From: Rhodanobacter sp. MP7CTX1
GTDB taxonomy: Bacteria > Pseudomonadota > Gammaproteobacteria > Xanthomonadales > Rhodanobacteraceae
Direction of reading: 5' to 3'
NCBI RefSeq assembly: GCF_014205795.1
Contig: NZ_JACHCN010000017.1
Span: 35,742 to 99,741 of the forward strand
DNA length: 64,000 nt
Of the stretch, positions 1 through 9,280 are shown piece after piece. Numbering within the stretch: the stretch's first letter is position 1; every line of letters begins with the position of its first letter. The notes under the pieces are model-generated. The model worked only from the letters and a program-made list of their open reading frames with translations. It ran no database searches and had not been told where the DNA came from. Made by a program: the position numbers and the translations under genes.

Positions 1-636
1 CTGCCCGGCTCCACCGTGCAGTACTGGAAAGTGACAGCGGAAGCGAATCACTACTGGCCGATCGGCAAGGGATTTGTGCTGTTCCTGGATGGCCAGGTCG
101 GCGATGGTCAGACGTACGGCAAGAACGGCATCGACGATGCGTCTTACAAGGCGCTGGAAAGTCAAGTCACCGACCACACCCTCGTGGATATGCGCGAGCA
201 GTTCCCGTTCTTCCAGAACTTCTTCTCTGGTGGTGTGCAGGACGTGCGCGGCTTCCAGGACAACACGCTGGGACCACGTATATGTATCGCCGCCAACGCC
301 CAGCCGACGACAGGCGGCCTCTGCCCGGACGGCAGTCATGCCGAACCGATCGGCGGCGCGTTCAAGGTGCTCGGCAAGGCGGAACTGTATCTGCCGCTGC
401 CGTTCCTGAAGGACGTCAATACAGCGCGAGTGTCCTGGTTCGTCGATACCGGCAACGCTTACCAGAACATCCAGAGCTTCAATGCAAGCACCCTGCGTGC
501 CTCGACAGGTCTGTCGTTGCACTGGCAGGCGCCGATCGGCCCGCTGATCATCAGCTTCGCGTTGCCGTTCCGCACCCAGCCCGATGACGGCTTCTATGAG
601 GAGCGCATCCAGTTCACGTTTGGCAGCACGTTCTAA
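1..636 (+). CDS. bamA: Outer membrane assembly factor BamA, C-terminal part (5' end outside window)
   Basis: The frame is open from base 1, so this is the last 211 residues of BamA, the Omp85 barrel that inserts beta-barrel proteins into the outer membrane. The conserved loop-6 motif VRGFQDNTLGPR lies near residue 82 of the fragment. The end follows the usual BamA pattern (GPLIISFALPF, then RIQFTFGSTF), with a terminal Phe as expected for a barrel signal. The neighbour is lpxD, as in other gammaproteobacteria, but skp, which sits between them in enterics, is absent. Identification is firm; the POTRA domains cannot be seen because they lie upstream. Confidence 0.95.
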   Translation: MPGSTVQYWKVTAEANHYWPIGKGFVLFLDGQVGDGQTYGKNGIDDASYKALESQVTDHTLVDMREQFPFFQNFFSGGVQDVRGFQDNTLGPRICIAANAQPTTGGLCPDGSHAEPIGGAFKVLGKAELYLPLPFLKDVNTARVSWFVDTGNAYQNIQSFNASTLRASTGLSLHWQAPIGPLIISFALPFRTQPDDGFYEERIQFTFGSTF

Positions 637-653
637 ATCGACGCAAAATGTGA

Positions 654-708
654 TGGGAGCGCGGCCAGCCGCGCTGCCTTTTGGTATGTCCGTGCCTGCA
701 CGGACATA
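654..708. repeat. Two hairpins in bamA-lpxD gap, first one REP-like
   Basis: Two palindromes fill the gap. The first is an 8-bp stem (658-665 with 668-675, 2-base gap). Its surrounding bases (GGGAGCG..CAG.CGCG.TGC) resemble the arms of the inverted repeat at 10934-11011, so it looks like a diverged single copy of the same REP-type family. The second is a perfect 10-bp stem (685-694 with 699-708) with loop CCTG. Neither is followed by a T tract, so a terminator is not supported; lpxD may be transcribed through them. Confidence 0.6.
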
Positions 709-745
709 GCGTCTTGGAATCACCTGAGTGTCCTGGAGAAAGCAC

Positions 746-1792
746 GTGGGCGTGAACGGCTCTTATTCTCTGAGCGAACTGGCCGAACGCTTTCAACTGT
801 CGCTACATGGCGACGGCGCGCGCCTGATCGATGGCGTCGGCACGCTGGCGGGGGCTGCCCCCAGCCAGCTGAGTTTTCTCTCCAATAGCAAATACACCGG
901 CCAACTGACAGCCACCCGCGCTGGCGTCGTACTGTTGCGCGAAGAGAACCTCGCCGACTGCCCGACCGCTGCGCTGATCGCCAAAGATCCCTACATCGCC
1001 TACGCCAGGATCGCCACGCTGTTTGAACGGTTGCCGGCCGCGCCGCCTGGCATCCACCCCAGCGCCGTGATCGCCCCTGGTGCACGCATCAGTTCCAGCG
1101 CCAGCATCGGCCCCTGTTGCGTCATCGAGGATGGTGCCGTCATCGAGGACGGCGCCGTGCTGGGTCCGCATTGCGTCATTGGCACAGATTGCACGGTCGG
1201 TGCGCAATCGCGACTGGTTGCGCGGGTCACACTGGTGACCCGGGTCACGCTGGGTAAACGGGTGCTGGTACATCCCGGCGCGGTGATCGGCTCGGACGGC
1301 TTCGGCCTTGCGTTCGATCCCAGCGCATTCGACCACGGCGGCTGGATCAAGCTGCCGCAGCTCGGCGGCGTGCGCATCGGCGACGACTGCGAAATCGGCG
1401 CCAACACCACGATCGACCGCGGCGCACTGGACGACACCGTACTGGAAGAAGACGTGCGACTGGACAACCAGATCCAGATCGCCCACAACGTTTACGTCGG
1501 CGCACACACCGCGATGGCCGGTTGCGCGGCCGTAGCCGGTAGCGCCAGGATCGGCCGTTACTGCATGATCGGCGGCAATGCCGGCGTGTTGGGGCATCTT
1601 GAACTGGCCGACCGGGTTACCATTACGGCCAAGAGCCTGGTTACGCATTCGATACGCGAGCCGGGCGAATACTCATCAGGCGTGCCGCTGCAGGACAACC
1701 GCCAGTGGCGGAAAAACGCGGCCCGCTTCAAACATCTGGACGAGTACGCGCGCCGACTGTCGGCGCTGGAAAAGGACAAGACCCATGAATGA
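746..1792 (+). CDS. lpxD: UDP-3-O-acylglucosamine N-acyltransferase LpxD
   Basis: LpxD adds the N-linked 3-hydroxyacyl chain in the third step of lipid A synthesis, in the cytoplasm, as a trimer. An N-terminal uridine-binding domain (about residues 1-100) is followed by hexapeptide repeats forming a left-handed beta helix, then an alpha-helical tail. The catalytic His lies in DNQIQIAHN, matching His239 of the E. coli enzyme. The start is taken as GTG 746, 5 bases after GGAGAA; GTG 752 is an alternative and GTG 728 has no ribosome binding site. The product is 348 residues, normal for the family. The stop overlaps fabZ by 8 bases, so the two are probably translationally coupled. Confidence 0.93.
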   Translation: MGVNGSYSLSELAERFQLSLHGDGARLIDGVGTLAGAAPSQLSFLSNSKYTGQLTATRAGVVLLREENLADCPTAALIAKDPYIAYARIATLFERLPAAPPGIHPSAVIAPGARISSSASIGPCCVIEDGAVIEDGAVLGPHCVIGTDCTVGAQSRLVARVTLVTRVTLGKRVLVHPGAVIGSDGFGLAFDPSAFDHGGWIKLPQLGGVRIGDDCEIGANTTIDRGALDDTVLEEDVRLDNQIQIAHNVYVGAHTAMAGCAAVAGSARIGRYCMIGGNAGVLGHLELADRVTITAKSLVTHSIREPGEYSSGVPLQDNRQWRKNAARFKHLDEYARRLSALEKDKTHE

Positions 1793-2258
1793 CAAAACCA
1801 CGGGAATAACTCTGCCGGCAAACGTGGAGCAGATCCAGCAATTGCTGCCGCATCGCTACCCCTTCCTGCTGGTGGATCGCGTGATCGAAATCGTGCCCGA
1901 CGTCAGCGTGGTCGCGTTGAAAAACGTGACCATCAACGAGCCATTCTTTCAGGGTCACTTCCCCGGCCATCCGGTCATGCCCGGCGTGCTGATCATCGAG
2001 GCGATGGCGCAGACCGCCGGCCTGCTGACCCAGATCAGCAGCCGCATGAAGGGCAACACCGGCAGCCCGCTGTTCTATCTGGTCAAGATCGACAACGCAC
2101 GCTTCAACGCACCGGTCGTTCCGGGTGATCAGTTGCGCCTGGAAGTAAGCCAGAAGCGCCTGATGCGTGGCATGGGCCTGTTCGTGGCGCGCACCCTGGT
2201 CGAGGGCAAGGAAGTGGCCAGCTGCGAACTGATGTGCGCCGCGAGGTCCGAGAAATGA
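1785..2258 (+). CDS. fabZ: 3-hydroxyacyl-ACP dehydratase FabZ
   Basis: FabZ dehydrates 3-hydroxyacyl-ACP in fatty acid elongation and competes with LpxA and LpxD for hydroxyacyl-ACP, which explains its place among the lpx genes. The hot-dog fold is recognisable from [13 protein letters not shown] and [20 protein letters not shown]. The catalytic pair corresponds to His58 and Glu72, with the 14-residue spacing of the E. coli enzyme. The length of 157 residues is typical. ATG 1785 lies inside the end of lpxD with GGAAAAGGA upstream. The stop overlaps the lpxA start (ATGA). Confidence 0.95.
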   Translation: MNDKTTGITLPANVEQIQQLLPHRYPFLLVDRVIEIVPDVSVVALKNVTINEPFFQGHFPGHPVMPGVLIIEAMAQTAGLLTQISSRMKGNTGSPLFYLVKIDNARFNAPVVPGDQLRLEVSQKRLMRGMGLFVARTLVEGKEVASCELMCAARSEK

Positions 2259-3028
2259 TTCACCCCACCGCGCTGATCGATCCCTCTGCCGTCATCGGTG
2301 CGAATGTCAGCATCGGTGCCTACAGCGTGATCGGCGCCGAGGTGGAAATCGGCGACGGTACGCAGATCGGCCCTCATGTGGTGATCGAAGGGCCGACAAA
2401 GATTGGGCGCGACAACCGCATCACCCAGTTCGCCTCGCTCGGCGGTACACCGCAGGACAAGAAATTTGCGGGCGAGCACACCGAACTGGTGATCGGCGAT
2501 CGCAATCTGATTCGCGAATTCGCCACCATCAATCGTGGCACCGGCGACGGCGGCGGCATCACCCGGATCGGTAACGACAACTGGCTGCTCGCCTACGTGC
2601 ATGTCGCGCATGACTGCAAAATCGGCAATCACGTGGTGTTCTCCAACTATGCCGCACTGGCCGGCCATGTGGAGGTTGGCGACTGGACCATTCTGTCGGG
2701 CTATTCCGGTGTGCACCAGTTCTGCAAAGTCGGCGCGCACGCCTTCATCGGCATGGGATGCCTGGTGGGGTCGGATGTTCCGCCATTCGTGATGATGGCG
2801 AACGAACAGCACGGTCGTCCACGCGGGATCAACAGCGAGGGGCTCAAGCGCCGCGGTTTCGATGCAACGCGCATCTCTGCGATCAAGCGAGCCTATCGGA
2901 CCTTGTACATGGCTGGCCTGTCGCTACCTGAAGCACGCGAACAACTGATTACACAAGCGCAGGCTAGCGACGACGTGCGCGCGATGATCGAGTTTCTCGA
3001 AAGCAGCGAGCGAACACTCGCCCGTTGA
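2255..3028 (+). CDS. lpxA: UDP-N-acetylglucosamine O-acyltransferase LpxA
   Basis: LpxA performs the first committed step of lipid A synthesis, transferring 3-hydroxyacyl from ACP to UDP-GlcNAc. The N-terminal two thirds are hexapeptide repeats, and the motif [11 protein letters not shown] carries the catalytic His (His119 here, equivalent to His125 in E. coli). The C-terminal helical region contains [16 protein letters not shown] sequence (here [12 protein letters not shown]), also diagnostic. ATG 2255 overlaps the fabZ stop by 4 bases, and an in-frame upstream start inside fabZ is not needed. It is 257 residues long, as usual. Confidence 0.95.
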   Translation: MIHPTALIDPSAVIGANVSIGAYSVIGAEVEIGDGTQIGPHVVIEGPTKIGRDNRITQFASLGGTPQDKKFAGEHTELVIGDRNLIREFATINRGTGDGGGITRIGNDNWLLAYVHVAHDCKIGNHVVFSNYAALAGHVEVGDWTILSGYSGVHQFCKVGAHAFIGMGCLVGSDVPPFVMMANEQHGRPRGINSEGLKRRGFDATRISAIKRAYRTLYMAGLSLPEAREQLITQAQASDDVRAMIEFLESSERTLAR

Positions 3029-3035
3029 TATGTGC

Positions 3036-3062
3036 GCTGATATGGGCGTAGCCCATATCAGC
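3036..3062. repeat. Perfect 12-bp hairpin between lpxA and lpxB
   Basis: Bases 3036-3047 (GCTGATATGGGC) are exactly complementary to 3051-3062, leaving a 3-base loop (GTA). It begins 8 bases after the lpxA stop and is not followed by a T run. It may stabilise the upstream mRNA or be an intergenic repeat. The core TAGCCCAT recurs in the rnhB-dnaE gap. Function is not known. Confidence 0.6.
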
Positions 3063-3102
3063 AAATCAAACACCTGGCTTCGCTCTGCGGGAGTTACAAG
3101 AC

Positions 3103-4320
3103 ATGCAGATGGCTGAACCCGGTTCGCAAACCCCACTCATCGCCATCCTCTCCGGCGAAGATTCCGGCGACCAGCTCGGCGCCGACCTGATCGTCGCGCT
3201 GCGCGAGCGTTACCCGCAGGCGCGGTTCGTCGGCATCGGTGGCGCCCGCATGCAGGCTCAGGGCTTCGAATCCTGGTACGACATTCATGAGCTCTCGCTG
3301 TTCGGTTTCAGCGAAGTGATCAGGCATCTGCCGCGGTTGCTGAAGTTGCGCAAGGCCCTGGTGGCCCGGCTTCTGAAGGCGCGTCCCGCGGTAGTGATCG
3401 GCATTGATGCGCCGGATTTCAATCTCGGCGTGGAGCAACGCCTGAAACAAGCCGGCTTGCTCACGGTGCATTACGTCAGCCCGTCGGTTTGGGCGTGGCG
3501 CGAAAAACGTGCGGAAAAAATAGGCCGCAGTGCCAGCCGTGTGCTGTGCCTGTTTCCGATGGAACCGCCGATTTACGCAAAGCACGGCATCGACGCGCGC
3601 TTCGTCGGCCACCCACTGGCAGACCGTTTCGCGCTGGTCTCCGATCGGGTCGGTGCGCGTGATTTTCTGCAGCTGCCCCAGCAGGCTCCGATCCTGGCGG
3701 TGCTGCCCGGCAGCCGACTGTCGGAGCTTGCCCGGATGGGCGAGACTTTCATCGCCGCCGCGACACAGGTCGCTGCTGCGCTGCCCGGTCTGCGCATCGT
3801 GATCCCGGCAGCGAATCCGCAGGTACATGCCAGGCTCAAGGCGATCCTCGCCAAGGGTCCGCGCGACGAAGCCGTGCCACTGCTGCTGGAAGGCAACGCG
3901 CACGAAGCGATGCTGGCCGCCGACGTGGTGCTGCTGGCTTCCGGCACCGCCACGCTGGAGGCAATGCTGGCCAAGCGGCCGATGGTGGTCGGCTATCGCG
4001 TCGCACCGCTGAGTTATCGCATCGCACGCGCGATGAAAATGCTGAAAACCGACGTGTATGCGTTGCCAAACATCCTGGCGCGCGCCAGCGGTCTCGGTGA
4101 CGAGTTGCTGGTACCTGAGCTGATGCAAGACAATTGCACGGCGGAGAAGCTTGCTTCCGCTACGCTGGCGCTGTTTCGCGACAGCGAACGCCGGGGCCGT
4201 ATCGTCGCGGCATTCGAGCAACTGCATCAGGCGTTGCGCGGTGGGCTGCAAGGTCACGCAGGGGATCGCGCGGCTGAGGCGATTGCCGAGTTGATGGAAG
4301 AAAAGCATGTTGGTCGATGA
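3103..4320 (+). CDS. lpxB: Lipid-A-disaccharide synthase LpxB
   Basis: LpxB condenses UDP-2,3-diacylglucosamine with lipid X to give the lipid A disaccharide at the inner face of the cytoplasmic membrane. It is a GT-B fold glycosyltransferase of family 19. Visible markers are [13 protein letters not shown] near the N terminus (SGEASGD in E. coli), [18 protein letters not shown], and [13 protein letters not shown] in the nucleotide-sugar half. The length of 405 residues is slightly above the E. coli protein. ATG 3103 follows GGGAG at 3089-3093; ATG 3109 is also possible. The end overlaps rnhB by 14 bases. Confidence 0.94.
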   Translation: MQMAEPGSQTPLIAILSGEDSGDQLGADLIVALRERYPQARFVGIGGARMQAQGFESWYDIHELSLFGFSEVIRHLPRLLKLRKALVARLLKARPAVVIGIDAPDFNLGVEQRLKQAGLLTVHYVSPSVWAWREKRAEKIGRSASRVLCLFPMEPPIYAKHGIDARFVGHPLADRFALVSDRVGARDFLQLPQQAPILAVLPGSRLSELARMGETFIAAATQVAAALPGLRIVIPAANPQVHARLKAILAKGPRDEAVPLLLEGNAHEAMLAADVVLLASGTATLEAMLAKRPMVVGYRVAPLSYRIARAMKMLKTDVYALPNILARASGLGDELLVPELMQDNCTAEKLASATLALFRDSERRGRIVAAFEQLHQALRGGLQGHAGDRAAEAIAELMEEKHVGR

Positions 4321-4969
4321 GCTCAAGGCGAGTACCCGCTCCTCATCTCAATCCACTCCCCACAGGGGAGAGCAGGCGAATGCGAAGAGCTTTCTTGTAG
4401 CGGGGGTTGACGAGGCTGGTCGCGGTCCCTTGGCCGGTCCCTTGGCGGTGGCCGCCGTGATTCTCGATCCGACCCGACCGATCGCCGGCCTGGACGATTC
4501 CAAAAAACTCAGCGAAGCAAAACGCGAAGCGCTTTACCCGCAAATCATCGAATACGCGCTGGCCTACTGCGTGGTGTTGATCGAGCCCGATGAGATCGAC
4601 CGCCTGAACATTTTCCAGGCCACCATGACCGGCATGAGCCGCGCCGTGGCCGGCCTCTCACTGGCCGCCCATGAAGCGCTGATCGATGGCAACAAGCTGC
4701 CGCGGGATCTGCCCTGCCCCGGTCGCGCGATCGTCGGTGGCGACGCGCTGGAGCCGGCGATCAGCGCCGCCTCGATCCTCGCCAAGGTCAGTCGTGACCG
4801 CTTGATGGTGGCGATGCACGAGGTTTACCCCGGCTACGGCTTCGCTGTGCACAAGGGCTACCCAACGCCAGCGCATCTAGCCTCACTCCAGCAACTCGGC
4901 CCCTGTGCACAGCACCGCCGCAGTTTTGCGCCGGTAAGGTTGCTGCTTGATCAGGGCACGCTATTTTAA
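4307..4969 (+). CDS. rnhB: Ribonuclease HII
   Basis: RNase HII cuts the RNA strand of RNA-DNA hybrids and removes misincorporated ribonucleotides. Diagnostic motifs are [13 protein letters not shown] (catalytic Asp and Glu), [27 protein letters not shown] and [10 protein letters not shown]. The conserved core begins about residue 30. The first 29 residues ([20 protein letters not shown] onward) are Ser/Gln-rich, lack family similarity and include a DNA palindrome (CTCCCC at 4356-4361 with GGGGAG at 4365-4370), suggesting an intergenic repeat captured by the coding region. No later in-frame start is evident before the core, so ATG 4307, overlapping lpxB, is kept. Confidence 0.93.
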   Translation: MLVDELKASTRSSSQSTPHRGEQANAKSFLVAGVDEAGRGPLAGPLAVAAVILDPTRPIAGLDDSKKLSEAKREALYPQIIEYALAYCVVLIEPDEIDRLNIFQATMTGMSRAVAGLSLAAHEALIDGNKLPRDLPCPGRAIVGGDALEPAISAASILAKVSRDRLMVAMHEVYPGYGFAVHKGYPTPAHLASLQQLGPCAQHRRSFAPVRLLLDQGTLF

Positions 4970-5320
4970 GGCGTCCTGTTGAGTTGGCGAAGTGCCACTG
5001 CCACACAGGCAACGCAGCCGGCGTCCGAAAGCATGCTGATCCTGTGAGCGAACAGACAGCACATAGCCCATTGGTCATGGGCAACCATACGCTGTCATCG
5101 CGCCGGAAATTCGAGCGTATGCAGCTGCCTGCGATCGCGCATCGGGCCAGATTGAACAGCGCATAGCCCATTAGTCACTGCAACTTTTTCAGCCGTCTAT
5201 GCATCCATAGCTGACAGGACTCAAAAGTCAGCATGGACGCATCGGTCTTACCGGCTGTCCGCGCAAGCATTCGCCTGCCAGCCGTCATCTGCGCATCCAT
5301 CAGAACCGCAGGAGTCGTAC
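4970..5320. other. rnhB-dnaE gap with a 100-bp-spaced direct repeat
   Basis: About 350 bases with no convincing gene. A 21-base sequence (CAGCRCATAGCCCATTRGTCA) occurs at 5057-5077 and again at 5157-5177, exactly 100 bases apart with two differences. The first copy is part of a small hairpin (GCCCATTGGTCATGGGC). Short reading frames here have no good ribosome binding site. It is probably decayed or repeat-derived sequence. Confidence 0.5.
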
Positions 5321-5527
5321 ATGTTATTTCCGACCAACCGCGCATTCGTCACCGAACAGGCGCCGTCGCCAACTGTCTCCAAGCCGTCATCGGTCGCCGC
5401 TGCAGCGCCCGCTACAGTCGACCCATGCCCTTCGCACACCGACTACGACCTGCACCCGCTGACGGTACGCCATCTCGACCACTACATTGAGCATGATCTC
5501 GCCGACGAACGCTTCCATGTTCGCTGA
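5321..5527 (+). CDS. Hypothetical 68-residue protein upstream of dnaE
   Basis: No family is recognised. The reading frame starts with ATG 5321, 6 bases after a very good ribosome binding site (GCAGGAG), and its codons have the high third-position GC of neighbouring genes. The N-terminal half is Ala/Pro/Ser-rich and probably disordered; the C-terminal part (HPLTVRHLDHYIEHDLADER) is acidic and His-rich and could form a helix. It may be a real small protein or an upstream open frame affecting dnaE. Confidence is moderate because length and composition alone prove little. Confidence 0.4.
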   Translation: MLFPTNRAFVTEQAPSPTVSKPSSVAAAAPATVDPCPSHTDYDLHPLTVRHLDHYIEHDLADERFHVR

Positions 5528-5728
5528 TCGTATTTGATGGGTGTGGGACAACGACGGGCAGCTTTCCGGGGCTAACCTGGCGTTTTCTACTCGGCGGCCT
5601 GCAACCGCAGCATCCGAGTGAACCCGGCACAGGAGTGTGCACAACGTTTCGCCTAACCACGGCGGATGTCAATCTTGCCGCTGGACGAAGTGCCGGGTAG
5701 CCTGCACGGACTCACTGCACAAGCCAGC

Positions 5729-8700
5729 ATGACCGTCCGCTACACCCATCTGCACCTGCACAGCGAATATTCGCTGGTCGATTCGACTATCCGCATCAAG
5801 GCGCTGGTCGAAGCTTGCGTGCGCGCCGGAATGCCCGCCGTGGCGCTGACCGACGAATGCAACATGTTCGCGCTGGTGAAGTTCTACAAGGCCTGCAGCG
5901 CGGCGGGCATCAAGCCGATCGGCGGCTGCGACCTGTGGATCTCGGCGCCGGATGATCCGCGACCATGGCGGTTGACCCTGCTGTGTCAGAACCGCGAGGG
6001 TTACCTCAACCTGTCACGGCTGGTCTCGCGCGCCTGGCGTGAGGGTCAGCATGGGGGCCGTGCACTGGTCGAGGCTGGCTGGCTACATGCCGAAGCCACC
6101 CACGGACTGATCGCCCTGCTCGGACGCGACAGCGAAGTCGGCCGCATCGCCCTGCATCAGGGCATCGACACAGCGCTGACGAAGCTGCAGCCGCTCACCC
6201 GACTGTTTCCGGATCGGCTTTATCTGGAGCTGACCCGTTGCGGTCGTGAGGGCGAGGAAAACTGGAACGCCGCCGCCCTTGCGCTGGGCACCGAACTCGC
6301 GCTGCCCGTACTGGCCAGCAATGACGTGCGATTTCTCCGGCAGGACGACTTCGAGGCGCATGAGGCACGCGTGTGCATCAATCAGGGCCGCGTGCTGGCT
6401 GATCTCAAGCGCCCACGCGACTACAGCAATCAGCAATACCTGAAATCACCCGAGGAGATGGCGACGCTGTTCGCTGATCTGCCCGAGGCGCTGGAAAACA
6501 CCGTCGAGCTCGCCAGGCGCTGCAGTCTGGAACTGGAATTCGGCAAGTACTATCTACCCGACTTTCCGGTCCCCGAAGGGCACGACCTCGCCAGCTATAT
6601 CCGTGAGCTGTCGCGTGAAGGCCTCAAAGAGCGTCTCGCCGCCGCGCCGCTCGCGGCCGACCGTACGCAGGAGGACTACGAAGCGCGACTGGAACGCGAG
6701 CTGGACGTCATCATCGAGATGGGCTTCCCCGGCTACTTCCTGATCGTTGCGGACTTCATCAACTGGGGCAAGCAAAACGGTATCCCGGTCGGCCCAGGCC
6801 GCGGTTCCGGCGCCGGTTCGCTGGTCGCGTGGGGGCTGAAGATCACCGACCTGGATCCACTGCAGTTCAACCTGCTGTTCGAGCGATTCCTCAATCCCGA
6901 ACGCGTGTCGATGCCCGACTTCGACATCGACTTCTGCATGGATCGCCGAGACGAGGTGATCGACTACGTATCGCGGAAATACGGTCGCGAACGGGTGAGT
7001 CAGATCATCACCTACGGCTCGATGGCGGCGAAGGCCGTGCTGCGCGACTCCGGCCGCGTGCTCAGCATGGGTTACGGCCAGGTCGACAAGCTGGCCAAGC
7101 TGATTCCGCCACGGCCGCTCGATCTCACGCTGTCCGATGCGCTCGGCCGGTCCGAAAAATCGAAGAAAGAAACCGATCGCGTCGTCAAGGAATTCTGCGA
7201 GGCTTACGAGCACGATGAGGACGCCCGCGCGCTGATCGATCTGGCGCTGAAACTCGAAAACCTCACCCGCAACGCCGGCAAGCACGCCGGTGGCGTGGTG
7301 ATCGCACCGACCGCACTCACCGACTTCGCGCCGCTGTACTGCGAAGCGGGTGGCGGCGGCGTAGTGACCCAGTACGACAAGGACGACGTCGAAGCCGTCG
7401 GCCTGGTGAAGTTCGACTTCCTCGGCCTGCGCACGCTGACGATCATCGACTGGGCAGTGAAGGCGATCAACGTTCGGCGCGCGAAAGCCGGCGAAGCGCC
7501 GCTGGATATTTCGCAGCTGCCGCTGGACGATCCCAAACCGTATCAGCTGCTGAAGAAGGCGCAGACAGTCGCGGTCTTCCAGCTGGAATCCTCCGGCATG
7601 CAGCGCATGCTGAAAGACGCCAAACCCGACCGCTTCGAGGACATCATCGCGCTGGTCGCGCTATACCGTCCCGGCCCGATGGACCTGATTCCCAGCTTCA
7701 TCGCGCGCAAGCACGGCCGCGAGGAAGTGGAGTATCCCGATCCGCGCGTCCAGCCGATCCTGCAAGAGACCTACGGCATCATGGTCTATCAGGAACAGGT
7801 CATGCAGATGGCCCAGATCGTCGGCGGTTACTCGCTCGGCGGCGCCGACCTGCTACGCCGCGCGATGGGCAAGAAAGACGTCAAGAAGATGGCCGAGGAG
7901 CGCGCCAAGTTCCGTGAGGGCGCCGCGAAAGATGGCCTGCCTGGCGACAAGGCCGACACCATCTTCGACTTGATGGAAAAGTTCGCCGGTTACGGCTTTA
8001 ACAAGTCGCACGCGGCCGCCTATGCGCTGGTCAGCTATCAGACAGCGTGGTTGAAGGCGCACTACCCTGCCGAGTTCATGTCCGCGACGATTTCCGCGGA
8101 CATGGACAACACCGACAAGGCGGTAACGTTCCTCGACGAATCGCGTGCGATCGGCATCACAGTGCAGCCGCCGGACGTCAACGCGTCGGACTACATGTTC
8201 GTCGCGATCGAGCCAAAAAAGATCCAATACGGCCTCGGCGCCATCAAGGGCGTCGGTCAGGGTGCATGCGAGGCGATCGTCGCCGAACGCAGCCACGGCC
8301 CGTACACCAACCTGGCGGACTTCTGCCGGCGCGTCGATCCGACCAAGCTCAACCGCCGTGTGCTGGAAGCGCTGATCCTGTCCGGTGCGCTCGATGCGCT
8401 GGCGCCGACTCGCGCCAGCCTGATGTTGCAGCTACCCGATGCGATCAAGGCCGCCGACCAGCATCTGCGCGACAAGCAATCAGGCCAGAACGACATGTTC
8501 GGCGCCGCGATGGCGATGGGCGCGACGACGCCGGTGGTGCACATCGACCTGCCGACCGCGCCAGAGTGGCCACTGGAGCAGAAGCTGCAGGGCGAGCGCG
8601 ACACGCTCGGACATTACCTGTCCGGCCATCCCACCGATCCATGGAAGGATGAACTAGCCCAGCTCTCGACCTGCCCGCTGGGCGAGATTGGCGATCGCTA

Positions 8701-9277
8701 CCAGCCGCCGAAACCACGCAAGAACGACAACGACGACGGCAACCGCTTCCGCCGTGGCCCGGATACGCCGTGGACGATCGCCGGCATGGTCACCGCCGTG
8801 CGCAAGCGCGGTGACAGCGATGCGTTCGTACGCATCGAGGATGGCACCGGCAGCATCGAGGTGAGCTTCTTCGGTGAGCTTTACCAGCAGGTGGCGCCAC
8901 TGCTCACCCGCGATGAGATGCTGATCGTCGACGGTGGTCTGCGCATTGACGATTTCTCCGGTGGTGGCTTCCAGTTGCGAGCCCGCAGCGCCACCACGCT
9001 GGCCGACGCCTGCCGTAAACACGCCCGACTGCTACAGCTGAAATTGAATGGCGTCGGGCCCGGCTTCGTCGAACAACTGCAGCATGCGTTGACCGGCTAT
9101 CGCGGTGGCCGCGCCACCGTGATGCTGCACGGCTATCACAACCGCAATGCGCAGGCCGACCTCGAGCTTGGCGAAGAGTGGCGCGTGGACGCCATCCCCG
9201 CCTTGCTGCGTGCCGTGCGCGCCATGCCCGGCGTGCAGGCCGCGCGCCTGCGCATCGTCAAGCAGCAGGACTCTTGA
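5729..9277 (+). CDS. dnaE: DNA polymerase III subunit alpha
   Basis: The replicative polymerase catalytic subunit, 1182 residues. In order: N-terminal PHP domain (THLHLHSEYSLVDSTIR), palm with VGPGRGSGAGSLVAW and PDFDIDFCMDRRDEVIDYV (catalytic Asp397 and Asp399, matching Asp401 and Asp403 in E. coli), fingers, KFAGYGFNKSHAAAYA, helix-hairpin-helix, then an OB fold (about residues 1010-1100, around WTIAGMVTAVRKRGD). ATG 5729 aligns with the usual N terminus (MTVRYTHLHLHSEYS). An in-frame ATG at 5666 would add 21 residues without similarity; neither start has a strong ribosome binding site. Position between rnhB and accA is conserved in gammaproteobacteria. Confidence 0.96.
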   Translation: MTVRYTHLHLHSEYSLVDSTIRIKALVEACVRAGMPAVALTDECNMFALVKFYKACSAAGIKPIGGCDLWISAPDDPRPWRLTLLCQNREGYLNLSRLVSRAWREGQHGGRALVEAGWLHAEATHGLIALLGRDSEVGRIALHQGIDTALTKLQPLTRLFPDRLYLELTRCGREGEENWNAAALALGTELALPVLASNDVRFLRQDDFEAHEARVCINQGRVLADLKRPRDYSNQQYLKSPEEMATLFADLPEALENTVELARRCSLELEFGKYYLPDFPVPEGHDLASYIRELSREGLKERLAAAPLAADRTQEDYEARLERELDVIIEMGFPGYFLIVADFINWGKQNGIPVGPGRGSGAGSLVAWGLKITDLDPLQFNLLFERFLNPERVSMPDFDIDFCMDRRDEVIDYVSRKYGRERVSQIITYGSMAAKAVLRDSGRVLSMGYGQVDKLAKLIPPRPLDLTLSDALGRSEKSKKETDRVVKEFCEAYEHDEDARALIDLALKLENLTRNAGKHAGGVVIAPTALTDFAPLYCEAGGGGVVTQYDKDDVEAVGLVKFDFLGLRTLTIIDWAVKAINVRRAKAGEAPLDISQLPLDDPKPYQLLKKAQTVAVFQLESSGMQRMLKDAKPDRFEDIIALVALYRPGPMDLIPSFIARKHGREEVEYPDPRVQPILQETYGIMVYQEQVMQMAQIVGGYSLGGADLLRRAMGKKDVKKMAEERAKFREGAAKDGLPGDKADTIFDLMEKFAGYGFNKSHAAAYALVSYQTAWLKAHYPAEFMSATISADMDNTDKAVTFLDESRAIGITVQPPDVNASDYMFVAIEPKKIQYGLGAIKGVGQGACEAIVAERSHGPYTNLADFCRRVDPTKLNRRVLEALILSGALDALAPTRASLMLQLPDAIKAADQHLRDKQSGQNDMFGAAMAMGATTPVVHIDLPTAPEWPLEQKLQGERDTLGHYLSGHPTDPWKDELAQLSTCPLGEIGDRYQPPKPRKNDNDDGNRFRRGPDTPWTIAGMVTAVRKRGDSDAFVRIEDGTGSIEVSFFGELYQQVAPLLTRDEMLIVDGGLRIDDFSGGGFQLRARSATTLADACRKHARLLQLKLNGVGPGFVEQLQHALTGYRGGRATVMLHGYHNRNAQADLELGEEWRVDAIPALLRAVRAMPGVQAARLRIVKQQDS

Positions 9278-9280
9278 TGT

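Noticed and set aside
3094..4326. Long open frame on the minus strand, opposite lpxB
   Set aside because: Low-complexity His/Gln/Arg composition and exact overlap with lpxB; a GC-bias shadow.
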